In this document: positions 9,898 to 19,575 of the stretch, piece by piece
How the letters are laid out: each line of letters begins with the position of its first letter
Numbering within the stretch: the stretch's first letter is position 1
Source of the DNA: JADJOM01 sp963817435
GTDB taxonomy: Bacteria; Gemmatimonadota; Gemmatimonadetes; Gemmatimonadales; GWC2-71-9
Assembly (NCBI GenBank): GCA_963817435.1
Contig: CAWFNY010000001.1
Span: 2,086,940-2,150,939, forward strand
Direction of reading: 5' to 3'
Length of the DNA: 64,000 nucleotides
The notes under the pieces: model-generated
Seen by the model: the letters and a program-made list of their open reading frames with translations, nothing else
The model's database searches: none
Told to the model about the DNA's origin: nothing
Position numbers and translations under genes: made by a program

Positions 9898-12636
9898 CTA
9901 CGGTCGCGGGCGGGAGGGAGCGACCGCCCCTGCCCCGCTGCCTCCGCCGATCTGTTCGAGCAGCTCGCCGAGCCGGCGCATCTCTTCGCCGTAGCGGGCC
10001 CAGTCGTTGTCGCGCTGCGCCTGCAGGGCGGCCATATAGCGGCGCCGCGCCTCGATGGCCTGCGCCCGGAATGCCGCGTCCCCCGGCGCCGCAGCCCCCG
10101 CGGACGGCGCGGCCTCGGTGCGCGTCCCCGTGGAGCCGCCGAACAGCTCCGCCAGCCCGCCCTCCAGCGTCTCCTGCATCACCACCTGGTTCTGATAGGC
10201 GACGATGACCCGCTTGAGCTCGGGAATCTTCCCGCCCTCCGCCTGCAGGTAGAGCGGCTGGACGTAGAGCAGCGACTGGTTGATCGGGATCACCAGCAGG
10301 TCGCCGCGGATCACCGTGGAACCGCGCTGGTCCCACAGCGAGACCTGGCGGGACACCTCGGTGTTCTGGTTGATCCGGTTCTCGATCTGCTGCGGACCGA
10401 ACACCAGACTCTGCCGCGACAGCCGGTAGACGCGGAGCTTCCCGTAGGCCTCGCCGTCGTTCCGCGCCACCATCCACGCCGCCAGGTTGTCCTTGCCCCG
10501 CGGCGTGAATGGCACCATGTAGATGTACTCCGCCTTCGCTTCTTCCGGCAGCCGCATGACGATGTGCCGCATGAACGGCACCTTCCCGTCGGATTCAGCC
10601 ACGACCGGGATCTGCCACTGATCCTCCCGGTGGTAGAAGTCCTCCGGCGCATCCATATGGTAGGTGGTATAGAGGCTGGTCTGGACACGATAGAGATCGT
10701 CCGGGTAGCGGATGTGCGCCCGCAGGTCGGCCGGCATGCTGTCCAGTGAAGTGAAGATGCCCGGGAAGATGCGGGCCCAGGTCCGGATCAGCGGATCGGC
10801 GGGGGCGCTCACGTAGGCCACCAGCGAGCCGTTGTACGCGTCGATGACGAGCTTGACGCTGTTGCGCATGTAGGTCGTGCCGTCCGCCAGCCGCTGCGCG
10901 TAGGGATAGCGGTCGGTGGTGGTGTAGGCATCGAGGATCCAGCGCAGGGTGCCGTCGGTCCCGATCACCAGGTAGGGGTCGCGATCGAACCGGAGGAAGG
11001 GCAGCGCCTTCCTCGCCCGCTCGAGGATGTTGCGGTAGTAGAGCACCCGGCTGTCGTTGGTGATGTCCTGCGAGAACAGGATCTTCGAGGAACCGAATTG
11101 ATAGGCGAGGACCAGGCGGCGCAGCAGGTTGCGGACCTGCACCCCGCCGGTGCCGGTGTACGCGGCGTAGACGTTCTCTTCACCGGAGGGATGGTCGAAC
11201 TCCCGCTGCCGGGTGTTGGTGAAGATGTAATCCTGCGCCAGCTCGCCGTAGTAGATCTGCGGGCGGGTGACCGTGAGAGACCCGCTCGACACCGGCGGCA
11301 GATCCTTGACGAAGAGTACGGGCAGGCCTTCGGTCGTCACCTGGTTCACCGGGCCGAGGGTGAGCCCCATCCCGTGGGTGAAGGTCAGGTGCTCGTTGAT
11401 GAAGGTCCGGGTCGGAAGCGCGGCGGGGTTGAGCTCCCGCGGAGACAGCAGGACCTGGCGATACTTCCCGTCGATCCAGTAGCGGTCGTCGTCCACCGAG
11501 ATGAAGTCGTAGTAGGTGCGGATCTCCTGCAATTGCCCGAAGGTCAGCAGCAGCGGATCCCGGTCCCAGAGCCGCACATTGTCGATCGTGGGCGCGTTGG
11601 CGCGGATATCGGCGAGCGTGAGGTCGGCCTCGCCGTTCAGTTCGCGGACCTCGACGCTGTCCAGGCCCCAGGCCTGCCGGGTGGCGGCGATGTGATTCCG
11701 GAGATACGGCGTCTCCCGGGTGAGTTCGGTCGGCGCCACGATGAGGCTCTGCATCGCCAGCGGGAAGAGCCCGCGCCCGATCGCCGCCGACGCGAGGTAT
11801 CCCCCGACCGCCCAGAGCGCGTAGCGGGCCAGTTGCCCCCGCGCGGCGCCGACCAGGACGGCGATGGCTGCCGCGGCGGCGAGGATCGCCGTCACCCGGA
11901 GCGCCGGCAGCCGCGCGTGCAGATCGGTGTAGCTGGCCCCGATCAGGGGGCCGGTGTCGGAATAGAGGAGGCTGGGCGTCGCCACCATCCAGAGCCGCAC
12001 CGCGGTGAGCAGCAGCAGCACCGCGAGCAGGACACCGAGGTGCATCCCCGCCGACGGCTCGACGATGAGCCGGCGCGGGCTCGCGGCCAGATCGCCGCGC
12101 AGCCAGTAGAGCGGGACCAGCAGCGCGAGGGAGAAGAAGGTGAGGCCGAAGAGGAACCCGATCGCGGCCGAGAGGGCCGGCAGCGCGAAGACGTAGTACC
12201 CGATGTCGCGCGAGAAGACCGGGTCCGCGATCCCGAACGGCGTCCGGTAGATCGCCTGCAGCACCATCTCCCACCCCTGGGTGGCCACGCCGCCCACCAG
12301 CAGACCGATGAAGAGCGACACCGGCAATGTCAGGTGGCGGAGCGCCTCGGTGATGTGGATCCGTGGCGCCGTCTGCCCGACTCGGAGCACCAGCGGGCCG
12401 GGAACCAGGCCGCGCAGCGCCCACGACAGATTCAGGTAGAGCATCCCGGCGGTGATTCCCCCCAGGACCAGGAAGAGCAGCACCTGGGTGATCAGCGTCC
12501 GGGTGAAGACGACCTGGAAGCCGATCTCCCGGAACCACCACCAGTCTGTCAGGTAGCCGGCCAGCCCCGGCAACAGCAGGACGAACGCCACGAAGGCGAC
12601 GAGCAGCAGAATCGGTAAGAGCCGGCGGCGGGGCAC
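9898..12636 (-). CDS. UPF0182 family large membrane protein
   Basis: A protein of about 912 residues with the UPF0182 (COG1615) layout. A hydrophobic N-terminal third holds around seven transmembrane helices (first VPRRRLLPILLLVAFVAFVL). A large extracytoplasmic domain rich in Tyr, Asp and Arg follows, and then a Gly/Ala-rich tail with a short coiled segment. The function of the family is unknown. I chose GTG 12636 because CGAGGA lies six bases upstream and the protein then opens with the charged-then-hydrophobic start typical of the family. Upstream candidates (ATG 12684, TTG 12741) have no ribosome site. It is divergent from the ADOP permease gene. Confidence 0.9.
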   Translation of the reverse strand: MPRRRLLPILLLVAFVAFVLLLPGLAGYLTDWWWFREIGFQVVFTRTLITQVLLFLVLGGITAGMLYLNLSWALRGLVPGPLVLRVGQTAPRIHITEALRHLTLPVSLFIGLLVGGVATQGWEMVLQAIYRTPFGIADPVFSRDIGYYVFALPALSAAIGFLFGLTFFSLALLVPLYWLRGDLAASPRRLIVEPSAGMHLGVLLAVLLLLTAVRLWMVATPSLLYSDTGPLIGASYTDLHARLPALRVTAILAAAAAIAVLVGAARGQLARYALWAVGGYLASAAIGRGLFPLAMQSLIVAPTELTRETPYLRNHIAATRQAWGLDSVEVRELNGEADLTLADIRANAPTIDNVRLWDRDPLLLTFGQLQEIRTYYDFISVDDDRYWIDGKYRQVLLSPRELNPAALPTRTFINEHLTFTHGMGLTLGPVNQVTTEGLPVLFVKDLPPVSSGSLTVTRPQIYYGELAQDYIFTNTRQREFDHPSGEENVYAAYTGTGGVQVRNLLRRLVLAYQFGSSKILFSQDITNDSRVLYYRNILERARKALPFLRFDRDPYLVIGTDGTLRWILDAYTTTDRYPYAQRLADGTTYMRNSVKLVIDAYNGSLVAYVSAPADPLIRTWARIFPGIFTSLDSMPADLRAHIRYPDDLYRVQTSLYTTYHMDAPEDFYHREDQWQIPVVAESDGKVPFMRHIVMRLPEEAKAEYIYMVPFTPRGKDNLAAWMVARNDGEAYGKLRVYRLSRQSLVFGPQQIENRINQNTEVSRQVSLWDQRGSTVIRGDLLVIPINQSLLYVQPLYLQAEGGKIPELKRVIVAYQNQVVMQETLEGGLAELFGGSTGTRTEAAPSAGAAAPGDAAFRAQAIEARRRYMAALQAQRDNDWARYGEEMRRLGELLEQIGGGSGAGAVAPSRPRP

Positions 12637-12811
12637 GGGCGGTCCTCGAAGCGGTGGGCGACGACCATCGTCTCCATGCAGCATCGCCGATTGGGCGGGG
12701 AAGTCAAGGAGATGGGCCCAGACCCCGAAACCGACCCACAACCCTGCCGTACGGTCTCCTATCCAATCCCTCGATCACCAACGCCGCGCCGCTCACTCCG
12801 GAGACAACCGC

Positions 12812-15235
12812 ATGGACTCACCACTGAGCGAATGGACGCGTGACCTCCGCCTCGCCGCCCGTGCCCTGAGGCACACGCCCGGCTTCACCGCCCTCGCTGT
12901 CGGCATGCTGGGACTCGCGATCGGCGCCAACGCGGGGATGTTCGGCGTGGTGAACACGGTGCTGCTCCACCCCTTGCCCTTTGCTCACGCCGATCGGCTG
13001 GTCCACATCGCGGCATCCGCGCCGGGCTCGGACTACCCGCCCGAGTTCGGGGTGGGGCCGGAGTTCTACCTGCAATACAAGGAACAGTCGAAGCTGCTGG
13101 AAGATGTCTCGACCTACAACTCCGGCACTTCGACCCTGCGGGTGAAAGACCGGGTGGAACGGGTACGGATGTCCTGGCCCACCAACTCGATCTACTCGAC
13201 GCTCGGCGCCAAACCGATCCTCGGCCGGCTGCCGGCGCCGGAGGACGAAAGCCGGGTGGCGGTGATCAGCTACGCGCTGTGGACGTCGTGGTTCGGCCGG
13301 GACTCGTCGGTCATCGGCCAGAGCTACTTCATGTCAGGCGCCATGCGGACGGTGATCGGCATCATGGGCCCGGAGTTCAAGTTCCCCGACGACGGCACGC
13401 TCCTGTGGATCGCCAGCGAGATCCGCCCCGAGGACATCACCCCCGGCGAGTTCGGCTCGGGGCTGGTGGGCCGGATGGCGCCCGGCGCCACACCCGAGGC
13501 GGTAGCGGCCGAGCTGACGACGCTTGCCAGGCGGCTGCCGGAGCGGTTTGGCGGGCCGCCGAGCTTCGCGCGGATGATCGCGCAGCACCGTGCGGTGGTG
13601 CGCCCGCTGGAGGAGCAGCTCCTCGGCCCGGTGTCCCGCCCGCTCTGGGTGCTGCTCGGTGCGGTGGGCATCGTGCTGCTGATCGCCTGCGCCAATGTGG
13701 CCAATCTCTTCCTGGTGCGCGCCGAGGGGCGGCAGCGGGACCTGGCGGTGCGGCGGGCGTTAGGCGCCGCGCGCGGTCAGCTCATCCGGCTGCAGATGGC
13801 GGAGGCGGTGATCGTGGCGGGCCTCGCGGGCGTGCTGGCGATCGTGCTCGCCGCGCTCATCTTCCCCGCGTTTCTCAGGGCGGCGCCTCCCGGCATCCCC
13901 CGCCTCGATCAGGTGCATCTCGACGTCGCGACCCTGCTCTTCACGCTGGTGGCGGCGATCGCCTCGGCACTGGCCTGCGGCGCGGTGCCGGCGCTGAGGG
14001 GCTCCGCGCCCGACCTGCGGCGGCTGCGCGATGGGGGCCGCGGAGCCACCGGCAAGCGGCACTGGTCGCGCAACGGCCTGGTAGTAGCGCAAACGGCGCT
14101 GGCGCTGGTGCTGCTCATCGGCTCGGGCCTGCTGGTGCGGAGCTTCTGGGCGCTCCGCCATGTGGACCCGGGCTATGACATCCGGGACATCTTCACCTTC
14201 CAGATCGCGCCGGAGCGGCCGACGCTGAAGGATGGACCGTCGTTCGCGCAGTTCGAGCTGGAGTTCATGGACCGGCTGCGGGCGCTGCCGGGCGTGGAGA
14301 CGGTGGGGCTGGTCGACAACATCCCCCTCAACGAAGGCACCGCGACGACCCGCTTCCGCGCCGAAGGGAGCGACGCCGACGGCGGCACGCTGCTCGACTA
14401 CACCACCTCCGCGGGTGACTACTTCAAGGCGATGGGGATCTCGGTGCTCGAGGGGCGGCCGTTCGAGAACAGCGACAACAATGCCGCACTGGGCAACGTC
14501 GTCATCAGCCGCTCCGCGGCCAAGGCGCTGTGGCCCGGGCAGAGCGCCATCGGCCGGCGGCTCATGGCCCCGGGCGATTCGGCCTGGTCGACCGTGGTCG
14601 GGGTGGTGGAGGACGTGATGCAGTACGGCTTCCGGGACACGCCGCAGGCGCTGGTCTACTACCCGCTGGTCGGTCCGCTCCCTGGCGCCTGGCGCACCTC
14701 CTCCCCGGCCTACGTGCTCAAGACCGCGCGGGCGGAGCAGATCGCGCCGGAGGTGCTGGCGCTGGTGCGGCAGGTGGCGCCGGAGGCACCGATGTACCGG
14801 GTGTACACGATGGCGGAGCTGGCGAAGGACTCGATGGTGAACCTCTCGTTCACGATGCTCACCCTGGGGATCGCGTCGGCGCTCGCGCTGCTGCTGGGCG
14901 CGGTCGGTCTGTACGGGGTGCTGTCCTACATCGTCGCCGAGCGGACCCGGGAGATCGGCGTGCGCATGGCGCTCGGCGCCCAGGCGAGGCAGGTGCGGGG
15001 CATGGTCGTGGCGGAGGGCGCGCGGGTGGTCGGGGCCGGCGTCGCGATCGGCATCGCGGTCGCGCTCGCGTCTACCAGGGCGCTGGCGAGCCTGCTGTTC
15101 GGGGTGCCGGCGATCGACGTGGCGACGTTCATCGGGATGTCGCTCGCGATGGTCGCGGTCGGGCTGGTGGCGAGTTATCTCCCGGCGCGCCGGGCGTCGG
15201 CGGTGGATCCGATGGAGGCGCTGAGGGGGGAGTGA
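12812..15235 (+). CDS. ADOP-type ABC transporter permease (MacB/FtsX family)
   Basis: An 807-residue permease with the duplicated MacB-periplasmic plus FtsX layout of the acidobacterial duplicated orphan permease family. The N-terminal helix follows 'RDLRLAARALRHTPGFT' and leads into 'LAIGANAGMFGVVNTVLL'. Two FtsX cores follow, at about 280-400 and 680-800, the second ending in LPARRASAVDPMEALRGE. Such genes usually lack an adjacent ATPase, and none is seen here. They are multiplied in Acidobacteriota and Gemmatimonadota, and the transported substrate is unknown. The start has a GGAGA-like site upstream. A hairpin terminator lies 35 bases after the stop. Confidence 0.9.
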   Translation: MDSPLSEWTRDLRLAARALRHTPGFTALAVGMLGLAIGANAGMFGVVNTVLLHPLPFAHADRLVHIAASAPGSDYPPEFGVGPEFYLQYKEQSKLLEDVSTYNSGTSTLRVKDRVERVRMSWPTNSIYSTLGAKPILGRLPAPEDESRVAVISYALWTSWFGRDSSVIGQSYFMSGAMRTVIGIMGPEFKFPDDGTLLWIASEIRPEDITPGEFGSGLVGRMAPGATPEAVAAELTTLARRLPERFGGPPSFARMIAQHRAVVRPLEEQLLGPVSRPLWVLLGAVGIVLLIACANVANLFLVRAEGRQRDLAVRRALGAARGQLIRLQMAEAVIVAGLAGVLAIVLAALIFPAFLRAAPPGIPRLDQVHLDVATLLFTLVAAIASALACGAVPALRGSAPDLRRLRDGGRGATGKRHWSRNGLVVAQTALALVLLIGSGLLVRSFWALRHVDPGYDIRDIFTFQIAPERPTLKDGPSFAQFELEFMDRLRALPGVETVGLVDNIPLNEGTATTRFRAEGSDADGGTLLDYTTSAGDYFKAMGISVLEGRPFENSDNNAALGNVVISRSAAKALWPGQSAIGRRLMAPGDSAWSTVVGVVEDVMQYGFRDTPQALVYYPLVGPLPGAWRTSSPAYVLKTARAEQIAPEVLALVRQVAPEAPMYRVYTMAELAKDSMVNLSFTMLTLGIASALALLLGAVGLYGVLSYIVAERTREIGVRMALGAQARQVRGMVVAEGARVVGAGVAIGIAVALASTRALASLLFGVPAIDVATFIGMSLAMVAVGLVASYLPARRASAVDPMEALRGE

Positions 15236-15270
15236 GGAGTTCCGGGGGCCGAGGTCATCATCCCGAACTG

Positions 15271-15298
15271 GGGGGGCCGCGATGCTTCGCGGCCCCCC
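15271..15298 (+). terminator. 11-bp hairpin after the ADOP permease
   Basis: GGGGGGCCGCG (15271-15281) pairs with CGCGGCCCCCC (15288-15298) around ATGCTT. It is a variant of the GGCCGCGATTCATCGCGGCC palindrome that recurs between genes throughout the left 43 kb, so it may be repeat-derived. Confidence 0.6.
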
Positions 15299-15362
15299 GC
15301 TGCCTTCCAGGGAGATCCAGCGGGCCGAAGGGCCCAGCCCCAGGCCCGCATCGGTGATCGCT

Positions 15363-15782
15363 TCACGGACAGCCGATAGCATCCCATCCGGACTTGCCGC
15401 TGCATTCGATCAGCACACCCACGAAGGCGACGGCAACCACCGCCCCTACCAGCAGCAGTGTATTCCCGGTCGAGAACTTCCGGACTGCGACGCTGCGCAC
15501 CTCCGAGAGGGGCAGCCCGACGAGCCGAGTCGTGTCGCCCTGGACGAGCCCGGCCGATCTCGTTCCGAAGAGACTGTCGCCCCTGACAACTGGTGAGGTC
15601 AGCACGACGGTCGAGCCATCGGTCTTGGTCACCTGGGCGCGCTCGGGTTTCTCGCGTTCCACGAACTGCGCCGGGGTGGGCGCGCCCACGTGCCACGAGG
15701 TGCAGGCCGGCAGATAGAGGAGGAGCAGCAGAGCGGCGATTGGCGAGCGCCGTGCTCGCATAGGGCTCAGGAGGGAGTTCAT
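15363..15782 (-). CDS. small predicted lipoprotein
   Basis: A 139-residue protein. The N-terminus has basic residues, a hydrophobic run (IAALLLLLYL) and a lipobox ending PACTSW, so it should be exported and lipidated. The middle resembles a small beta-rich domain (TPAQFVEREKPERAQVTKTD and VVRGDSLFG). A second hydrophobic helix (TLLLVGAVVAVAFVGVLI) and a Cys pair lie at the C-terminus. The start at ATG 15782 is supported by GGAG eight bases upstream and by the position of the signal peptide. The gene is convergent with the ADOP permease. The function is unknown. Confidence 0.65.
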   Translation of the reverse strand: MNSLLSPMRARRSPIAALLLLLYLPACTSWHVGAPTPAQFVEREKPERAQVTKTDGSTVVLTSPVVRGDSLFGTRSAGLVQGDTTRLVGLPLSEVRSVAVRKFSTGNTLLLVGAVVAVAFVGVLIECSGKSGWDAIGCP

Positions 15783-16270
15783 GAGTGACTCCGTATTGTG
15801 GGCTATGCACGATGGGAGCGCAGTCGGGAAACGGCGGTGAAAGGGAGGTGAACTGTTCGTCAGTCGTGGAGTGGGAGGGTTCCGAGTTCTGAGTTCCGAG
15901 TGCTTAGTGGATAGTCCCCAGTGCTTAGTCATTGCCGTGGGGGCCGCGATTCATCGCGGCCGCAGCATCATCCCCTCCCGACAGGCAGTCATCCCAGGCA
16001 GAGGGCGAGATTGTTTCCTGTCCGGCGCAGAGCGATGGGTGGGGACGGGCCTCCGGGTCCGCCCCTCCCCTGTTTTGATCGCGCGTCGTCAGGTGGCCGC
16101 ACAGGATCGGTGCGACCGCCGAGCGGCGCACCCGCCGCCGCTCGCCTCCGGTAGCGCTTCGGCGAGGCCGTCATGCCCGCATCTGGCCAACTGGCGTCTC
16201 TCCACCATACTTGTAGTGTCCTCCCCCCTTCAGCCGTCAGCGGAAGTAGCGGTCATCCTCCGGAGACCCT
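15783..16270. repeat. 488-base intergenic stretch made of dispersed repeat modules
   Basis: No convincing gene. It holds an 'agttccgagtgcttagtg' module (about 15880-15935, also near 18690 and 42770). It also holds one GGCCGCGATTCATCGCGGCC palindrome (about 15953), a degenerate CATCCC module (about 15988) and copy 2 of the GC-rich repeat (16081-16150). All occur elsewhere in the left part of the window. Confidence 0.6.
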
Positions 16271-18376
16271 GTGCCAGGTCCGCCGCCCCTCCACCTCGTT
16301 GCCATCGGCCCGCGGGCCGTGCGAGTCGACGGCGCCCCGGCTCCGCCCGAGGTGCTGGGGCCGAAGCACTTCGCGCTGCTCATCTACCTCGCGCTGTCGC
16401 CCGGGCTCAGCCGGTCGCGGGGGCATATCATGGCGATGCTCTGGCCCGAGGCCCCCGACGCCAAGGCGCGGCACTCCCTGAACGAAGCGCTGCACCGGCT
16501 CCGCGCCTGTCTTGGCGCCGGCCGACTGCTGACCGTGGGCGAGACGGTGAGTCTCTCCGGCCCTGGCCTTACCGTTGATGCCTGGGAGGCGGCGCAGGAC
16601 CAGGAGGGCGACTTCCTCGAGGGGTTCACCCTGGAGGGCTCGCAGCCGTTCGACGAGTGGGTGGAGAGCGAGCGGCGAAGCCGGCGCGGCGCGGTGCTGT
16701 CCGCGCTGGTCCAGCAGGCGAAGCGACTGCTGGCCGAGGGGGCGTCGGCCCGGGCGGCGGCGGTCGCGCGGGGGGCCAGAGCGCGCGACCCCTTGAGTGA
16801 GGCAGCGCTCCGGGTGCTGATGGAGGCACTGGCGCTGCAGGGCGACGACGGCGGAGCGCTCGCCGAGCTGAGAGAGTACCGCCGGCGTCTGGCCGAAGTC
16901 GACGAGGCGCCCAGTCAGGCGCTCCTCGGGTTCGCCGGGCGGATCCGGGCGGGTCAGCTCTCGGCGGAGCCCGGTGCACAGGCGTCCGATTCGGGGCTGG
17001 TGGGCCGGGCGGCGGCGCTGGCGGCGCTCTGCGAACGGCTCCCCCTTCCCGGGCACGCGGCGGCGCGGGTGCTCATCGTGCTCGGCGGCGGAGGGGAAGG
17101 AAAGACCCGGATGCTCCGGGAGCTGGAGCGTCGCGCGACCCTGGCCGGCATCACGGTCGCCAGCACGCGAGCGCTCCCCGGCGATCAGGGGCGGCCGCGG
17201 AGCGCGCTGCGCGGGCTGTTCCGCGGCGGGCTGCTCCGCGCGCCGGGATTGTCAGGCGCCGACGCGATCCATCTGCGCAGCCTGGCCAGCGCGGTCCCCG
17301 AGCTGGGCGAGCGGTTTCCGCCGCAGGCGGCCGTCGATGACGGGGAGCTGGCCTACGCGCTCGCGGCGGTACTGCAGACGACTGCCGAGGATGCGCCGCT
17401 GCTGCTGCTCCTCGACGATGCCCATCTCGCCGACGGCACGTCATTGGGCGTGCTCCAGGCCGGCCTCGAGCGGCTGACCAGCCATCGCGTCACCCTCGCC
17501 CTCGCCGCCGCGCCGCACGACCCGGACAGTGCGCCGGAGCTGTTCCGGCTGGCAGCGGACACCGGACGATCGCTTCCCGGCATGACGGTGAGCCTCGAAC
17601 CGTTCCGCCATCCCGAGGTGGCAGCGTTGGTCGAGGAGCTGGCGCCCTGGGCGGAGCCGGAGGCGGCCCGGGATCGACTGGTTCGCCGGCTGCTGCACGA
17701 TACGTCCGGCAATCCCTTTCTGGTGGTGACCCTGCTTCGCGGGCTGGCTGATATCGCCGAGCTGCGCGAACACGCGGTGGAATGGCCGGTGCCGAGCGCG
17801 ACGCTGCACGCTCCCCTGCCCGGGGGTGTTCCGCAGCTGATCCAGAGCGCGCTGTTCGCGCAGCTGGGACGGCTGGATCGGGCGAGCCGGGAAATCGTGG
17901 CCATCGCCGCCACGCTCGGCATCGACGTCGATGTGCCGCTGCTGGCCGAGGTGACCGGACTCTCGGCGGCGGAGCTGGCGGAGCGACTCGCTGCGGCGGA
18001 GCGACTGCAGCTGATCGTGGCGACCGCGCAGGGCTACGGCTTTCCGGCGGCGATCGTCCCGGCGGTCCTCAAGCAGGTCGGGCTCACGGCGGGGCGGAGG
18101 CGCGAATTGCGGCTCCGGGCGGCCGAGCTGCTGGCGCGGCGTGGCGATTCCAGCAGCCGCCTGATGCGGCTGGAGCTTCTCGCCCAGTCGATTTCGCCCG
18201 AGGCCCTGGCCGCCGAGGCGATCGAACTCGGGGAGGCGCTGCTGGTACAAGGCAACCGCCATGGTGCGCGGCGGATCGTGGGGCTGCTGGCTGGGATGAG
18301 CGAGGCGATCCCGGAGAGCCACCGTGGGGCGTGGCGCGCGCTCCGGGACCGTCTGGATGGTGCGCTTACTGGATAG
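16271..18376 (+). CDS. SARP/BTAD-type transcriptional regulator with AAA ATPase domain
   Basis: A 701-residue protein. Residues about 1-100 form a winged-helix-like region with the OmpR/SARP pattern (LGPKHFALLIYLAL). Residues 100-230 form the bacterial transcriptional activator (TPR-like) domain. An STAND-type ATPase follows, with Walker A GGGGEGKT at about 272-279 and Walker B LLLLLDDAH near 380, and then helical repeats. By family knowledge such proteins activate transcription in a nucleotide-dependent way. The target and signal are unknown. Translation starts at GTG 16271 with GGAG five bases before it. The 3' end overlaps the convergent small lipoprotein gene by 11 bases. Confidence 0.82.
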   Translation: MPGPPPLHLVAIGPRAVRVDGAPAPPEVLGPKHFALLIYLALSPGLSRSRGHIMAMLWPEAPDAKARHSLNEALHRLRACLGAGRLLTVGETVSLSGPGLTVDAWEAAQDQEGDFLEGFTLEGSQPFDEWVESERRSRRGAVLSALVQQAKRLLAEGASARAAAVARGARARDPLSEAALRVLMEALALQGDDGGALAELREYRRRLAEVDEAPSQALLGFAGRIRAGQLSAEPGAQASDSGLVGRAAALAALCERLPLPGHAAARVLIVLGGGGEGKTRMLRELERRATLAGITVASTRALPGDQGRPRSALRGLFRGGLLRAPGLSGADAIHLRSLASAVPELGERFPPQAAVDDGELAYALAAVLQTTAEDAPLLLLLDDAHLADGTSLGVLQAGLERLTSHRVTLALAAAPHDPDSAPELFRLAADTGRSLPGMTVSLEPFRHPEVAALVEELAPWAEPEAARDRLVRRLLHDTSGNPFLVVTLLRGLADIAELREHAVEWPVPSATLHAPLPGGVPQLIQSALFAQLGRLDRASREIVAIAATLGIDVDVPLLAEVTGLSAAELAERLAAAERLQLIVATAQGYGFPAAIVPAVLKQVGLTAGRRRELRLRAAELLARRGDSSSRLMRLELLAQSISPEALAAEAIELGEALLVQGNRHGARRIVGLLAGMSEAIPESHRGAWRALRDRLDGALTG

Positions 18377-18578
18377 GAGTGCACTGCTTGAGCAGCGCGC
18401 CCTGCGAACCGCCGAGCGGATCAGCATGCTGTGGTGCCGGGCAGGTCTTGTGAACTGGCGTTTCAACGGGCGAGGGCTGTACCCGGCTCGGGGGGTCATT
18501 GACCGAGAGACCGGTCGGGGGTTCGGCGCAGGCGGCGAGCAGGGCCAGACCGAGCAGGGGGAGCAGTTTCTTCGACAT
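18366..18578 (-). CDS. very small predicted lipoprotein
   Basis: A 70-residue protein. It has a clear signal peptide, MSKKLLPLLGLALLAAC, with lipobox LAAC. The rest is a Pro-rich, Cys-containing mature part of about 53 residues with no recognised domain. GGAGG lies five bases before the ATG at 18578, which decides the start over an in-frame ATG four codons upstream. It is convergent with the SARP-like gene, and the two stop regions overlap. It is the second tiny lipoprotein in this block. Confidence 0.6.
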   Translation of the reverse strand: MSKKLLPLLGLALLAACAEPPTGLSVNDPPSRVQPSPVETPVHKTCPAPQHADPLGGSQGALLKQCTPIQ

Positions 18579-19039
18579 GGTGTCCTCCAAGTGGTGGTGG
18601 CAACGACTTGGAGGAGAAGCTAGGGCGGGCCACTCAGGCAGCGGTCAAGCGCGGTGGTGAGCCAGTCAAACTGTTGTGGGCAGCAGAGTTCCGAGTTCCG
18701 AATTCCAGGTGCTGAGTGCGGGCGTAGTGCTTGGTGTGAATCCTGGGGGTCGGTGATTCGGCGACGCGCGTCGCCATCCGCGGCTGCAGCCAATAGAGGT
18801 CTTGTCATCCGGCGCGGTGGAGAACATGCGATACTACTCTGCATGGACCCGCTCGCCGGTACATCCACGCAGCCACAAGCCACCGGACCCGCACGCGCAC
18901 CAGCCAGGTGTACTGCCAGGCCGCAGTCACAGGCTGGCACAATCGACCGTCGCCGGGCAGGTTCCCTGAGACTCACCGCGCCCAGCAGGTGATGCGTGGT
19001 CGTCAGCCGCCACCCAACATTCGCGGGGTCCACGAGCCA
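18579..19039. other. 461-base stretch without a convincing gene
   Basis: It contains another 'gagttccgaattccaggtgctgag'-like module (about 18687-18735), a relative of the copies near 15880 and 42770, and otherwise GC-rich sequence with no recognisable gene. In-frame ATGs exist from 18908 but have no ribosome site. The start of the next gene is therefore uncertain. Confidence 0.4.
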
Positions 19040-19471
19040 ATGAATCACACCTGGGCCACATTCCGTGCTGAATTGCGCAGCACCTTCCGTCGCGCCGTGC
19101 TTCGCTGGCGCACAAGGAACCTCGGCCTGAGGCCGGTGATGAGGAACATCCATGGGCAGTACGCGCTGACCCGCGACGATCAGGTGGTGCTCCTGTCCGA
19201 TCCCCCCTTCCGCGCATACGAGCTGCCGCTACACCCCGTCCCGGTCAGCGAACACATGCAGCGTATCGTCTACATCCTGGCGGCAGAGCAGGATCCATCT
19301 CTGGCACGACTGATCCCTGCGCGGGGTCCGGACGACGTCACCTGCCCCGATTGCGGAGGCTCAGGAAGGATGACCCATCCAGATGCGGAGCTGATTCAGC
19401 AGGGCCATACCTGCTGGTGCGCTGGCGCTGGTTGGCTGCCCGATGGCATGGGTCCATTCGAGTTTCACTAG
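19040..19471 (+). CDS. hypothetical protein with DnaJ-like Cys motifs
   Basis: A 143-residue protein if started at ATG 19040. The frame is open further upstream and the start is not decided by a ribosome site. The C-terminal third carries CPDCGGSGRM and, about 25 residues later, CWCAGAGW. These are paired CxxC/CxC motifs resembling half of a DnaJ zinc-finger repeat and suggest metal binding. The N-terminal part is basic and Arg-rich. I do not recognise the family. It is convergent with the membrane kinase gene. Confidence 0.5.
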   Translation: MNHTWATFRAELRSTFRRAVLRWRTRNLGLRPVMRNIHGQYALTRDDQVVLLSDPPFRAYELPLHPVPVSEHMQRIVYILAAEQDPSLARLIPARGPDDVTCPDCGGSGRMTHPDAELIQQGHTCWCAGAGWLPDGMGPFEFH

Positions 19472-19575
19472 CGTGGCATACCGGAAAGGCGAGCCGGTCC
19501 AGGCAGGCATTCAACCCGAGCTCGCACGAAGCGAGAGCCCCTGATGGAGTCGTCCGGCGCGCGCCGCACCGTTCA

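Noticed and set aside
12637..12741. Upstream starts for the UPF0182 protein at ATG 12684 or TTG 12741
   Set aside because: Neither has a ribosome site. GTG 12636 has CGAGGA and a normal family N-terminus.
13760..15382. 540-codon minus-strand frame opposite the ADOP permease
   Set aside because: Asp/Arg/His-rich shadow of a well-supported permease.
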